Positions 34,926-43,742 of a DNA stretch of 64,000 nt are shown piece after piece (the stretch's first letter is position 1; each line of letters begins with the position of its first letter). Both the position numbers and the translations under genes were made by a program. The notes under the pieces are model-generated. The model was not told the origin of the DNA. It was given only the letters and a program-made list of their open reading frames with translations, and ran no database searches. Source of the DNA: Methanocalculus sp. (GTDB lineage Archaea > Halobacteriota > Methanomicrobia > Methanomicrobiales > Methanocorpusculaceae); assembly GCA_013329165.1 (NCBI GenBank), contig DUKV01000039.1, positions 1-64,000 of the forward strand. The letters run 5' to 3'.

Positions 34926-35533
34926 AATTTCCTCGCGTACAGTATGCTGAAGTAATTGGATTGTTCAGGCAGGTTCTCATTGGTATAGATCGTCATATCG
35001 TCCATATACATCCGTTCCACAAGGACAAATTCGGAGTATCCTTCCTTCTTCAGCTCCGCTGCAATCTTCTGTGGACGCCGTACCTTCAGCGTGATCCGGA
35101 CATCCGGATCAGATCCATCCGAGACAGAAAAACTCTTCTGGATCGAAAGATCTGCTACAGATGGAAGTGCCGTGATGGAGCTGATTCCAGGCACCGTGCT
35201 GCATTCAATCTCCGGGTGATCCCGTTTCAGGATCGCTGTTAACCGGGAGAAGGTCGAGAAGAAGTTCGGGTCACCGATGATCCCAAAGACAGCGGTCCCG
35301 GAGAGGGCATATGGTGCGATCTTCTTTGCATTCTCTTCCATGCACGATTCAATATAGGATTCATCGCTCGTCATCGGGAAATCAAGGCTGATGGCATCTC
35401 TTCTGTATGCCGCAACGAGATTATATGCCATCTCGCCTGGAACAAAGACCGAGTCCGCCTCCCTGAGGAGCCCTGCAGCCCTGAGGGTGAGCAGTTCGGG
35501 ATCCCCGGGTCCGAGGCCGACAGCAATCAACAT
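34922..35533 (-). CDS. cbiL: Cobalt-precorrin-2 C20-methyltransferase CbiL
   Basis: A 203-residue tetrapyrrole methylase that adds the C20 methyl. It shows IAVGLGPGDPELLTLRAAGLL, AVFGIIGDPNFFSTFSRLTAIL and CSTVPGISSITALPSVADL, matching CbiL/CobI. It is shorter than many bacterial CbiL proteins (about 230-240 aa), mainly in the C-terminal part. It overlaps cbiT by 7 bp and cbiF by 4 bp. Confidence 0.92.
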   Translation of the reverse strand: MLIAVGLGPGDPELLTLRAAGLLREADSVFVPGEMAYNLVAAYRRDAISLDFPMTSDESYIESCMEENAKKIAPYALSGTAVFGIIGDPNFFSTFSRLTAILKRDHPEIECSTVPGISSITALPSVADLSIQKSFSVSDGSDPDVRITLKVRRPQKIAAELKKEGYSEFVLVERMYMDDMTIYTNENLPEQSNYFSILYARKL

Positions 35534-36090
35534 TGTCTACACCCCCCGACGATGATGTAGATGGGGTTTTCAGGCTTGAACATCGTTTTTCCGGCGAGAT
35601 CAGCGGATCGTGAGACCTGAAGGTGGATAGCTTCTGAGAAGATGCCACGTTCACGCATCGTGCCGATGGCGAGCGTGGCGGTCTCGAGGAGGACGGCATT
35701 TACCACAATCGTTCTGACCCTCTTCTCTGCAAGAAGCGGTAGTACCTGCAGAAGCCCCTTTGAGCCACCAACAAACGCGACGTCAATTTCCTCAATCTCC
35801 TCGAGAAATGGTAATGCATCTCCTTCGACAAGGGTGATATTCGTTAACCCGGAATCGGCAATTGTTCTTTCAGCCACAGCAATCGCCTCGGGTCGCATAT
35901 CTATTGCATAGATCCGTTCTGCAACCCGTGCAATGGCGACGGTGACGGTCCCGGTCCCGCACCCGATATCTATAGCAGTATCTCCGGGGCGAACCCCAAG
36001 CTTCGAAAGCGCAACGGCACATACTTCGGGCTGGGTTGGCCCGCCTTTCAGTTCACTCATCGTTATGGATCCCGCAGCCCGGGCAGCCAT
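35527..36090 (-). CDS. cbiT: Cobalt-precorrin-6B C15-methyltransferase (decarboxylating) CbiT
   Basis: A 187-residue class I (Rossmann) methyltransferase: AIDIGCGTGTVTVAIARVAERIYAIDM is SAM motif I, and DVAFVGGSKGLLQVLP is the CbiT motif. It methylates C15 and decarboxylates the C12 acetate. It is the first gene of the cbiT-L-F-G-H-C-D-E operon. AACTATTAAG near 36130, about 30-40 bp upstream, is the likely TATA box. The ATG at 36090 or the later ATG at 36060 may be used. Confidence 0.93.
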   Translation of the reverse strand: MAARAAGSITMSELKGGPTQPEVCAVALSKLGVRPGDTAIDIGCGTGTVTVAIARVAERIYAIDMRPEAIAVAERTIADSGLTNITLVEGDALPFLEEIEEIDVAFVGGSKGLLQVLPLLAEKRVRTIVVNAVLLETATLAIGTMRERGIFSEAIHLQVSRSADLAGKTMFKPENPIYIIVGGCRQC

Positions 36091-36241
36091 TCTACACCCG
36101 GGCTGTTTCAGAAGTATTGGCTCGAATTCTTAATAGTTATTGGGTATATCATCTGAAAGTAGAACGTGTCAATCGTCTTTGCCTGTTTAAACCTGAATGG
36201 ATCAATATAATTAAACGTATTCCCGTCCCATTACATTGTTA

Positions 36242-36415
36242 ATGCTCAATATACGACGGGATATCTGTGGGTACTGCGGAGCCTGCGTCTCTGTATGCCC
36301 GGAAGGTGCCCTTGAGCTGGTCGATGCATTTCTTACAGTGGATATCGCCTGTATCAACTGCGGAATCTGTGAGAAGGTCTGTCCGCTCGGTGCTCTGGAG
36401 GTTGTCAAGGAATGA
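36242..36415 (+). CDS. Two-cluster [4Fe-4S] ferredoxin
   Basis: A 57-residue protein with two CX2CX2CX3C motifs: [12 protein letters not shown] and [12 protein letters not shown]. It is a typical 2[4Fe-4S] electron carrier. Its TGA overlaps the ATG of the geranylgeranyl reductase (ATGA), so the two are translated together. Archaeal geranylgeranyl reductases need a low-potential donor, so this protein is probably the reductant for lipid side-chain saturation. That last step is inference. Confidence 0.93.
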   Translation: MLNIRRDICGYCGACVSVCPEGALELVDAFLTVDIACINCGICEKVCPLGALEVVKE

Positions 36416-37605
36416 AACGGCAGTACGATATGCTGGTCATCGGAGGAGGTCCCGGCGGGGCGCTTGCGGCAAAGACTGCCGCAGAGAAAGGCCTCTCTGT
36501 CTGTCTTGTCGAGAAGCGGCCGGCAATAGGTGCTCCGGTCAGGTGTGCCGAGGGTATCGGCAAGGAACTCTTAACCGACTTCATTCCCCCGGATCCAAAG
36601 TGGATCGCAACTGATATTGAACGGGCGGAACTTGTTGCCCCCGATGACTTCTCGATGGTCCTGGAGCCGAAGATGGCGGGATCAGAAGTCGGGTACGTCC
36701 TTGACAGGAAGGTCTTTGACCGGGAACTTGTCTGGAAGGCCGCCGAAGCAGGTGCCGAGACGTACGTGAAGGCACGGGCCACTGCTCCAATCATGAGGAA
36801 TGGTGCAGTTGCCGGTGCGGTCATCGAACAGCATGGGAAGATGTACGATGTGGATGCGAAGATCACGATTGCCGCAGATGGCATCGAGTCAAAGTTTGCA
36901 AAATGGGCTGGAATCGACACCACCGTCCCGCTTCGCGAGATCGAATCCTGTGCCCAGTACCTGATGACCGGGATCGATATCGATGCACAGATGACCTCGT
37001 TCTATCTCGGCAATGATGTGGCACCAGCCGGATATGTCTGGGTCTTCCCCAAAGGAAAAGGGCTTGCCAATGTCGGTATCGGTATCGGCGGAAGTAAGAG
37101 CGGTGCCGGCCATCGTGCTAAGGATTATCTTGACCGTTTCGTCAAAAGGAAGTTCCCGGATGGCAAATGCATCGAACTGATCGTTGGTGGAGTATCGGTC
37201 TGCAAACCCCTCTCGTGCACGGTTGCAGATAATATGCTGATCGTCGGCGATGCGGCCCGGGTCTCTGATCCCATCACCGGAGGCGGGATTTACAATGCGA
37301 TGTATACCGGACGGCTTGCCGCTGAGACTGCAATCGAAGCTCTTGAGAAAGGTGACACCAGAAAAGCCGCATTGCTGCCTTATGATACAACCTGGCGCAG
37401 CTCAACCCTGGGGAAGGCGCTTGAACGGAACTATGCCGTCAAAGAAGTCTTTGTCGGGTTATCAGATGAGAAGCTGAATGCCATTGTTCATTCTATCTCA
37501 AAGATCAATCTTGAGGAATTCAGCACGCTAACACTGATCACCGAGCTGATCAAGGCAAACCCCTCGCTACTTCTGGAACTCAGGCATCTCAAAGCATTCC
37601 TCTAA
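36412..37605 (+). CDS. Geranylgeranyl reductase (digeranylgeranylglycerophospholipid reductase family)
   Basis: A 397-residue FAD-dependent oxidoreductase of the archaeal lipid-saturating family. The N-terminal dinucleotide-binding motif [21 protein letters not shown] is followed by [15 protein letters not shown], whose Cys is conserved in the family. The second FAD segment is [31 protein letters not shown]. It hydrogenates the double bonds of isoprenoid side chains in archaeol precursors. It is preceded by a ferredoxin gene with a 4-bp overlap. A chlorophyll-type GGR is excluded by context. Confidence 0.92.
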   Translation: MKRQYDMLVIGGGPGGALAAKTAAEKGLSVCLVEKRPAIGAPVRCAEGIGKELLTDFIPPDPKWIATDIERAELVAPDDFSMVLEPKMAGSEVGYVLDRKVFDRELVWKAAEAGAETYVKARATAPIMRNGAVAGAVIEQHGKMYDVDAKITIAADGIESKFAKWAGIDTTVPLREIESCAQYLMTGIDIDAQMTSFYLGNDVAPAGYVWVFPKGKGLANVGIGIGGSKSGAGHRAKDYLDRFVKRKFPDGKCIELIVGGVSVCKPLSCTVADNMLIVGDAARVSDPITGGGIYNAMYTGRLAAETAIEALEKGDTRKAALLPYDTTWRSSTLGKALERNYAVKEVFVGLSDEKLNAIVHSISKINLEEFSTLTLITELIKANPSLLLELRHLKAFL

Positions 37606-37613
37606 AGTGGCTG

Positions 37614-37642
37614 CCGGTTTCAACCGGTGTCATATTTTTTTT
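37614..37642. terminator. Bidirectional terminator candidate between GGR and TrkA
   Basis: CCGGTT-TC-AACCGG (37614-37627) is a 6-bp hairpin followed after 7 bp by an eight-base T run on the plus strand. It lies between the stop codons of two convergent genes; the T run overlaps the last codons of the TrkA gene. Confidence 0.45.
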
Positions 37643-38292
37643 GTAAACTGCTGGTTTAAATAACGAAGATTACTCATCTCTGCTTCTTTCTTCGAAAAGA
37701 CTGTTATCACGTCTTCCGGCCGTATAACGACATCTCCTCTCGGGATGATAAGCTCTCCTGCCCTGTGTACTGCAATGATCACGAAGTCTTTGACATCGAG
37801 GTCACTGATTTTTCTATTAACGCCACGTGATTCTGCCTCCACGGTGATCTCAAAGATACCTCCTCCATGGATTGAGGCAAGTGCCTGTGTATTCGGGTTC
37901 TCTGCCCAGGTATAGAGAGATCTGGCCACGATCTCGTCAGGGTTCTCGCTGATCCGAACTCCTACCTCTGAAAAAAGCTCGGAATGCTCCTTATGGTTCA
38001 CGACAGAGACGACATTGGGGACAGAATACCGTTTTGCAAGCCAGCATGTCATGAGATTTGCCGCATCATCGCTCGTGGTTGCAACCAGAGCATCTGCATG
38101 ATCGATCCCGGCATCTTCCAGGATGGCTTTGTCGGTGGCATTCCCGGTGATTGCCAGAAGATCGTAGGTTTCAAGCATCAGGGCACACCGCTCTTCATCC
38201 CTGTCGATGATAACAACGCTGTCGCCGTTCTCAGCAGCAATGGCTGCCAGGCTTCTCCCGATACCACCGAGTCCGATCACAATGATGTACAT
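37630..38292 (-). CDS. trkA: TrkA-family potassium uptake regulator
   Basis: A 220-residue cytosolic subunit of Trk/Ktr-type K+ channels. The N-terminal RCK domain has the Rossmann motif IIVIGLGGIGRSLAAIAAENG and the acidic end of beta 2 (VVIIDRDEERC), with ATTSDDAANLMTCWLAK. The C-terminal TrkA-C domain starts around SRGVNRKISDLDVKDFVIIAVHR. It binds NAD(H) or ATP and gates a TrkH partner; no trkH is in the window. It is divergent from rnhB. Confidence 0.9.
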   Translation of the reverse strand: MYIIVIGLGGIGRSLAAIAAENGDSVVIIDRDEERCALMLETYDLLAITGNATDKAILEDAGIDHADALVATTSDDAANLMTCWLAKRYSVPNVVSVVNHKEHSELFSEVGVRISENPDEIVARSLYTWAENPNTQALASIHGGGIFEITVEAESRGVNRKISDLDVKDFVIIAVHRAGELIIPRGDVVIRPEDVITVFSKKEAEMSNLRYLNQQFTKKI

Positions 38293-38345
38293 ATACGGTT
38301 TTACCGAAGCAGGTGTTAAAATACCTTGCGGAGTGATCTGTATGT

Positions 38346-38984
38346 ATGTTCTGTGGGGTGGATGAAGCAGGGAAGGGTGCGGTTCTCGGGCCGATGGTGG
38401 TTGCTGCCGCGGCTGTTCTGGATATCACGCAACTTGACTCCATTGTAATCAGGGATTCAAAAACCCTCGCCCCCCGCAAAAGGGAGGTGATCTTCTCCCA
38501 ACTTGTAGAAGCCTGCATCTATCATGTTGTCTCTGTCTCCCCCGGTGAGATTGATGCTGCCCTCCCCCTCACCTCGATGAACCTGGTAGTGGCACGGGCA
38601 CACGCTGCATGTGTTGCGGCACTGAAGCCGGAAACTGCATACCTTGACGCATGTGATGTGAATGCCTCACGGTACGCAGATACTGTGCTCTCCTTTCTTC
38701 AAACACCCTGTGAGGTGGTCGCCGAGCACCATGCAGATGAGACGTACACAATCGTCGGTGCTGCCAGTATCATTGCGAAAGTTACGAGGGATCGGGCGAT
38801 TGCCGATCTCGCCCTTGAATACGGTGATATCGGGAGCGGGTATCCTTCGGATAAAAAGACAATCCGGTTTCTCACAGAGTATATCCGGGAACATGGGGCG
38901 CCTCCCGCATGTGCACGATCGAGCTGGAAGACGGTAGCGGCTCTCCTCGAAAAAGAAAGCCAGTCTTCGCTTCTTGATTTTTGA
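38346..38984 (+). CDS. rnhB: Ribonuclease HII
   Basis: A 212-residue RNase H2 that removes ribonucleotides and RNA primers from DNA. The signature CGVDEAGKGAVLGPMVVAA is at the N-terminus, with further acidic residues in AYLDACDVNASRY and the ADETYTIVGAASIIAKVTRDR region conserved in all archaeal RnhB. Ends and length are normal. Its ATG is 53 bp from the divergent trkA start. Confidence 0.95.
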   Translation: MFCGVDEAGKGAVLGPMVVAAAAVLDITQLDSIVIRDSKTLAPRKREVIFSQLVEACIYHVVSVSPGEIDAALPLTSMNLVVARAHAACVAALKPETAYLDACDVNASRYADTVLSFLQTPCEVVAEHHADETYTIVGAASIIAKVTRDRAIADLALEYGDIGSGYPSDKKTIRFLTEYIREHGAPPACARSSWKTVAALLEKESQSSLLDF

Positions 38985-39032
38985 AACAGTGAACGGTTTT
39001 ATGAAGGTTCACCGCTAATAGTACTCCTACTT

Positions 39033-40328
39033 ATGGACTGGCTTTTCCCTGTCGTTTTTGTCATTGCTCTCTATGCGGTCATAGCGGCGGTCATATGGAG
39101 AAACGGTTTATTTCCAGAAAATATCTCGTTTTATGGTCCTATTATGATGATCAAGACGGAAAACGTCCGGTTCTTCGATCATTTCATCCCACTGAAGGCA
39201 TTCTTCAGGGTATATGGCACCATCGGGGTGCTGATGGTCGTCTTCATCTCGGCCCTGATGATGTACCTGCTCGTCAAGACGACAGAGATCACGTTGTTGA
39301 CACGCCCGGAGCCGACTGACTTCCAGAAGCCACAGAATCTTCTCCTCATCCCTGGTGTAAATGAGTTTATTCCTTCATCATTTGCGGTCTGGACAGCGCT
39401 TGTACTCACGATCGCAATCCATGAGTTTGGCCATGGTATCCTCTGCCGGATCGAGGGGATTGCAGTGAAGAGCACCGGTCTTCTCCTGGCAGTCATCCCG
39501 ATCGGTGCATTTGTTGAACCAGATGAGGAAGATCTCGATGAAACACATGGTATGCCGAAGATGCGGATGTTTGGTGCAGGCATTGCTAATAATCTCACCG
39601 TCGGTATCGCCTGTTTTATTGCTCTTGTGCTCCTCCTCGGAATGGTTGCCCCGTCGCCGGCCCCGGTTGTCACCGGTGTCTATAAGGATTACCCCGCATA
39701 TGAGGCTGATCTTCCCGTTCCCTCGATCATCATGAATGTCAATGACAAACCCGTGGCATCCCGGGAGGAGGTGACAGCCCTCCTCTCAGATACAGTCCCG
39801 GGAGATTCCCTGACCCTCACCGTTGATTCGGATGGCACTCTTGTTGAACGGACCCTCGTCCTTTCGGAATGGCCGGAAGAATTTGCCAACGGGATGGAAA
39901 CCGGGTTTATGGGGGTCATGTATTATGACAGCGAGCAGGTTGTCACTGTTCTTGGCAATCTTGCATCGCCTGAAGGGATGCTCTATCTCTTAATCGCCCC
40001 CCTGAATGTCGTTCCCGGAACGGAGTTCCTCAGGGTGATCCCCTATGACTCAGTTGAGAACAGCTACCTTCAGGTCCCTTTTGGTGGATTCTGGTCCCTG
40101 ATTCATCTCCTCTTCTGGCTCGGCTGGATTAACATCATGGTCGGAATCTTCAATGCCCTGCCAATGCTCCCGCTTGATGGCGGTCATATCCTCAGAGAGG
40201 GGCTTAACAGGCTTCTGGAAGGGCGTGGACTGGGAGGATATGTGGATCGTATCATCGTCTCGGTCTCATGGGCGGTCCTCTTCATGTTGATGGTCCCGAT
40301 CCTCCTCCCCTATCTCTTCCATATGTGA
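39033..40328 (+). CDS. Site-2 protease (M50) family membrane metalloprotease with PDZ domain
   Basis: A 431-residue intramembrane protease. The zinc-binding HEFGHG motif starts at His130 in the second main membrane segment. The second ligand motif is LPLDGGH (D382). A PDZ-like region lies between them (about residues 225-290, VTGVYKDYPAYEADLPVPSIIMNVNDKPVASREE). There are about five to six hydrophobic helices. Relatives cut membrane-bound regulators or remove protein tails in the membrane; the substrate is unknown. It is a single gene, convergent with a broken GNAT gene. Confidence 0.9.
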   Translation: MDWLFPVVFVIALYAVIAAVIWRNGLFPENISFYGPIMMIKTENVRFFDHFIPLKAFFRVYGTIGVLMVVFISALMMYLLVKTTEITLLTRPEPTDFQKPQNLLLIPGVNEFIPSSFAVWTALVLTIAIHEFGHGILCRIEGIAVKSTGLLLAVIPIGAFVEPDEEDLDETHGMPKMRMFGAGIANNLTVGIACFIALVLLLGMVAPSPAPVVTGVYKDYPAYEADLPVPSIIMNVNDKPVASREEVTALLSDTVPGDSLTLTVDSDGTLVERTLVLSEWPEEFANGMETGFMGVMYYDSEQVVTVLGNLASPEGMLYLLIAPLNVVPGTEFLRVIPYDSVENSYLQVPFGGFWSLIHLLFWLGWINIMVGIFNALPMLPLDGGHILREGLNRLLEGRGLGGYVDRIIVSVSWAVLFMLMVPILLPYLFHM

Positions 40329-40400
40329 AGAGCAATCAATCTTCAGGTGATGAAGAAGGGAAGCATTCTTCAATCCCTGATTCTGGAAAGATCCGATATA

Positions 40401-40833
40401 CTATCTTCCTTTTCGTACCATCGGGATGGCGTTGCATCCTTCCATCTCTCCAAAACAGAAGATGAACCGCTCCCTGATCGTCTGTGGCATTACCCGTTCT
40501 TCAATCCGTTCAAATCCAAGGGATGTGTAGAATGCGATCAATGAGAGGGTGGAATGGATGTATATGGACTCGGCGCCGCAGGGCTCAAGGAGTGCCTGTA
40601 CCACAATACGGGCAAAACCCCTGCCCCGGTATTGTTTCCGAGGTGAAGACCCAGTCCATCTCCAGACCCTCAGGGTGGCGGGTACAACGGGCTGTTGCAA
40701 CCAGTTCTTTCTCAATAAATACACCGATTATACGTTCTTTTGTTGCATCTACTTTCTGACCGCGATACTCCCGCCAGAGTTTTTCTGCGAGATAGAATTC
40801 GTCTTTCCCAAGTTCCCGGATGATCTCTGTCAT
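40401..40833 (-). pseudogene. Frameshifted GNAT-family N-acetyltransferase
   Basis: Two minus-strand frames join into one GNAT protein. The first, starting MTEIIRELGKDEFYLAEKLW at 40833, runs through ATARCTRHPEGLEMDWVFTSE. The second continues QYRGRGFARIVVQALLEPCG (the acetyl-CoA-binding Q/RxxGxG/A motif) and IYIHSTLSLIAFYTSLGFERI. One extra A in GGAAACAA (about 40640-40647) accounts for the break; without it the protein reads VFTSEQYRGRGFA. It is either a pseudogene or a sequence error. The acceptor substrate is unknown. Confidence 0.75.
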
Positions 40834-40924
40834 AGTGATATAGTTGGAGTATCGATTGATAGAAGTGATGGTTTGATGTAAAAAAAGTGGAATGGAAAGG
40901 ACCGGCAATGCTGCCGGGTTCCGG

Positions 40925-41986
40925 TTATTCGATCTTATCTTTTCCGATCATCTTGATATCGGATGTATCGATATCTGCTTCGATCGATTTTAAGATCTCT
41001 TTTGCAGAATGGATTGCATCTTTTCCTGGCATATCGCCGAGTATATCCTCAGAGAGTTCCATTACGTCTTTTGGATCTTCATCATGCAGATCCTCGGTTG
41101 CACCAAGGAACTTCGCGCTCTGCTTTATGAGGCTTGTCAGCTCAAACGGCAGCACGATCTTGGTTGATTCTCCCTCGGCCATCTTCTTCAGAGCCTCAAG
41201 CGAGAGGACCGTGATTGCACGTTTATCAAGCGGCCGGGCGCCAAGTGCCAGGATACGGAGCCCCTGTGCATCTCCCTGGGCCATCAGGATCTTCCCCTGC
41301 CGTTCACCTTCCGCCCTCAGGATCTTGCTCTGCCGTTCACCTTCGGACTCAAGGATCATACTCTGCCGGAGACCTTCTGCCTTCAGGATGGCCGCTCTCT
41401 TCTCTCCATCAGCCCGGAGGATGGCCGCACGCCGTTCACGCTCGGCGGAAGTCTGTTCGGTCATCGCCTGCTTGACAGCACCGATCGGGTCGACCTCTTT
41501 TATCTCGACACGCTCGACCTTCACACCCCACTGATCGGTTTCACGGTCAAGCATATCCCGGAGCTTGGTATTGATCAGATCGCGGTTGTAGAGCACCTCA
41601 TCAAGCTCCATATCGCCGATAATGCCACGAAGACTCGTCTGTGCAAGAGCCACCGTTGCGGATTTATATGCGGCAACCTCAAAGAATGCCTTTTCAGGAT
41701 CCATCACCCGGACATAGATGATCGCATCGACGTTCGTTGGTGAGTTGTCCTTTGTGATCACTTCCTGTGATGGAACATCGATCACCTGTGTCCGGAGATC
41801 CAGCTTGATGACATCAGTGATGAACGGGACAACCCAGCGGAAACCGGGGTTCATCCGACCGGTATAAGTACCGAGCCGGATAGTGAGACCCTGCTGGTAC
41901 GGCTGGACTATGACGACACCACGGGCAAATATAAAGACGATAATTAAAATTAAAACGATAGTAACAAAATTATCAATGAGAGCCAT
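40925..41986 (-). CDS. SPFH/Band 7 (stomatin-like) membrane protein
   Basis: A 353-residue protein: an N-terminal membrane anchor (FVTIVLILIIVFIFARGVVIV), then the SPFH domain (YQQGLTIRLGTYTGRMNPGFRWVVPFI, IDVPSQEVITKDNSPTNVDAII, LRGIIGDMELDEVLYNRDLIN). The long C-terminal helical region contains about five copies of an 11-12-residue unit of the form GExRQxxIL.AE. Such proteins form large ring scaffolds in membranes. It directly follows nfeD (4-bp gap), the standard NfeD/SPFH pair. Confidence 0.92.
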   Translation of the reverse strand: MALIDNFVTIVLILIIVFIFARGVVIVQPYQQGLTIRLGTYTGRMNPGFRWVVPFITDVIKLDLRTQVIDVPSQEVITKDNSPTNVDAIIYVRVMDPEKAFFEVAAYKSATVALAQTSLRGIIGDMELDEVLYNRDLINTKLRDMLDRETDQWGVKVERVEIKEVDPIGAVKQAMTEQTSAERERRAAILRADGEKRAAILKAEGLRQSMILESEGERQSKILRAEGERQGKILMAQGDAQGLRILALGARPLDKRAITVLSLEALKKMAEGESTKIVLPFELTSLIKQSAKFLGATEDLHDEDPKDVMELSEDILGDMPGKDAIHSAKEILKSIEADIDTSDIKMIGKDKIE

Positions 41987-41990
41987 ACTT

Positions 41991-42440
41991 TCATACCTCC
42001 TCTACAATGACATGCACTCCCTCGGAACTGACTACCCGGATGGTTGTACCAGGGGAGAGTATTCTTCCTGTTGAGCGTGCACTCAACTCGACACCGGAGA
42101 CCGAGACCTTCCCTGAGAGTTCGTCCGATTGTACTTCACGCACGACCTTTCCTTCCTTTCCAACTAGAGAGTCACGACTCATCGTCGTTGGCAGTTGTTC
42201 GGGTGAGAGGCGCCGGTAAAACAGGACAGTCAGGCTTGCGGCAATGAGTGCAGATGCAACACCGATCAGAATTCCCCACGTGCTGCTGAAGACGTCGATG
42301 CCCATCAGGAACATGACTCCAAGGACGATCATCGTTGTCCCGGGTACAGCGGCAAAGAACCCCGGATTCATCGCTTCGAAGAGAAGCAATAATGCACCGA
42401 TAATAATCAATGCGAAATACAGGTTGGTCTCAAGCACCAT
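41991..42440 (-). CDS. nfeD: NfeD-family membrane protein
   Basis: A 149-residue short NfeD protein: N-terminal helices (LYFALIIIGALLLLFEA, FFAAVPGTTMIVLGVMFLMG, GVASALIAASLTVLFY) followed by an OB-fold C-terminus (SLVGKEGKVVREVQ, GKVSVSGVELSARS). It partners with the SPFH protein in membrane domain organisation. The frame is open to 42506, but the ATG at 42440 is preferred. A TTTATCC TATA-like element about 25 bp upstream, with no Shine-Dalgarno, suggests a leaderless message. Confidence 0.9.
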   Translation of the reverse strand: MVLETNLYFALIIIGALLLLFEAMNPGFFAAVPGTTMIVLGVMFLMGIDVFSSTWGILIGVASALIAASLTVLFYRRLSPEQLPTTMSRDSLVGKEGKVVREVQSDELSGKVSVSGVELSARSTGRILSPGTTIRVVSSEGVHVIVEEV

Positions 42441-42486
42441 ACAGATAGATGGTGGTTTGGGGGGATAAATGCTTCCTGAAGAAAAA

Positions 42487-43341
42487 TTATCTGATGATAT
42501 GGGCAATTTTTGCCCCTTTTGGGACTCCTAGCTTTTCGGCGATCGGATCACACTTTGCAACCAGCAGATATGCAACCGGGGGAAGGCCGGAATAATCGGA
42601 GAGGGATTCGTAGTTGGCAAGCCCTTTTGAGATGATCAGGGTCGCATGGCGGATCGCGTCCCTGAGATCGTCGGGTATTTTGTCGAGATTGATGCCAATC
42701 TCCGCACCGCCCCCGGTTGTGGTCAGGTGATCTGCTACCTCCCCGATCCCGGCATCCCGTGCCTCATCAAGGGTGACATCATTTAGGATCGGTGCTTCCT
42801 TCACGGCAACGGTGACATGGGCGCCGAGATGTTTCAGCTCCTCGATTAAAATCCGGTCAAAGAAACTCTCACCGGTATTATCCATAAAGTAGACGACTTT
42901 CCGGGCAGCCTTTGCAATCTCTTCCGTGTCGTCGAGGAAGAGGCCCTTCTCAAACTCACTTTTGAAGAAGTTGGTGAAGTCCTCGGCAATCGTATGCCCC
43001 ATCACTCCATAATCCATCGAGTTTCCAATCACTGCCGCACGTACGGCAGTTGGAAGATCGGTTATAAGAGGCCTGACTTTCGCAACAACATCCCGTGCAA
43101 TCCGGGTATCATGGTACTTCAGGGTCCGGTACGGATCGACGGCACCGACTGTCCGGTAGCAGCACCGATGAACAGCGCTTGCAATGACTGGCGCCGGAAC
43201 GTCGTCTTCAAATCGTGATTCAAGCAGATTGCGGGAAGCCCTGACTGCTTCTTCAACGATTGCCGTATCCTCTGTGCAGAGTTCTGCTTCGAACCGGACG
43301 CGGGAAAGGAGACAATCCCGGCATGTTTGGGTGATTCTCAT
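42487..43341 (-). CDS. DUF89/ARMT1-family metal-dependent phosphatase
   Basis: A 284-residue protein of the damage-control phosphatase (DUF89) family, archaeal subgroup. Visible are RITQTCRDCLLSRVRFEAEL (N-terminal CxxC), VIGNSMDYGVMGH, the metal-site motif VYFMDNTGESFFDRILIEEL, and SKGLANYESLSDY near the end, with the acidic and Asn ligands in place. Relatives dephosphorylate damaged sugar or nucleotide phosphates. The ATG at 43341, with AGGTTGATC upstream, is preferred over an in-frame TTG at 43350. Confidence 0.87.
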   Translation of the reverse strand: MRITQTCRDCLLSRVRFEAELCTEDTAIVEEAVRASRNLLESRFEDDVPAPVIASAVHRCCYRTVGAVDPYRTLKYHDTRIARDVVAKVRPLITDLPTAVRAAVIGNSMDYGVMGHTIAEDFTNFFKSEFEKGLFLDDTEEIAKAARKVVYFMDNTGESFFDRILIEELKHLGAHVTVAVKEAPILNDVTLDEARDAGIGEVADHLTTTGGGAEIGINLDKIPDDLRDAIRHATLIISKGLANYESLSDYSGLPPVAYLLVAKCDPIAEKLGVPKGAKIAHIIR

Positions 43342-43390
43342 GATGATCAACCTGTTCCTTAAAAACTGAATTTGTGTAGAAATAGTTGAA

Positions 43391-43464
43391 TGGGGCCACT
43401 GCGATTTGAACGCAGGTCAGAAGACCCCCAGTCTCCTAGGATGGCCAGGCTACCCTATGGCCCC
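43391..43464 (-). tRNA. tRNA-Pro (GGG)
   Basis: A 74-nt cloverleaf on the minus strand. Acceptor GGGGCCA/TGGCCCC is fully paired and the discriminator is A. The anticodon stem GGAGA/TCTTC (one G-T) encloses the loop CTGGGGG, giving GGG. The T-arm is CTGCGTTCAAATCGCAG. No CCA is encoded and no intron is seen. Confidence 0.92.
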
Positions 43465-43742
43465 GTGTTCATATTATTCGGTTGTATTGTTTATGTAGTT
43501 TCCTTTTTTGTGAGGCAACGGAAGCATATTTACCTGCATCTGCTATTGTACCCTTCCTCTTAAATGGATCTCATTCCTGTGAGGGCAGTTTTGTGAGAGA
43601 AAGCAAAAAGGTATTTATGTGCGGGATGAATTAGTTTTTTAATTCTTGTATCGCGGGGAAACAGTAATGATCGAATGTATCATTTCGATGGGTACTGAAT
43701 GAACCCCCGGATCCTGTGAAATTTTCCCGGAGATCAGCACAC

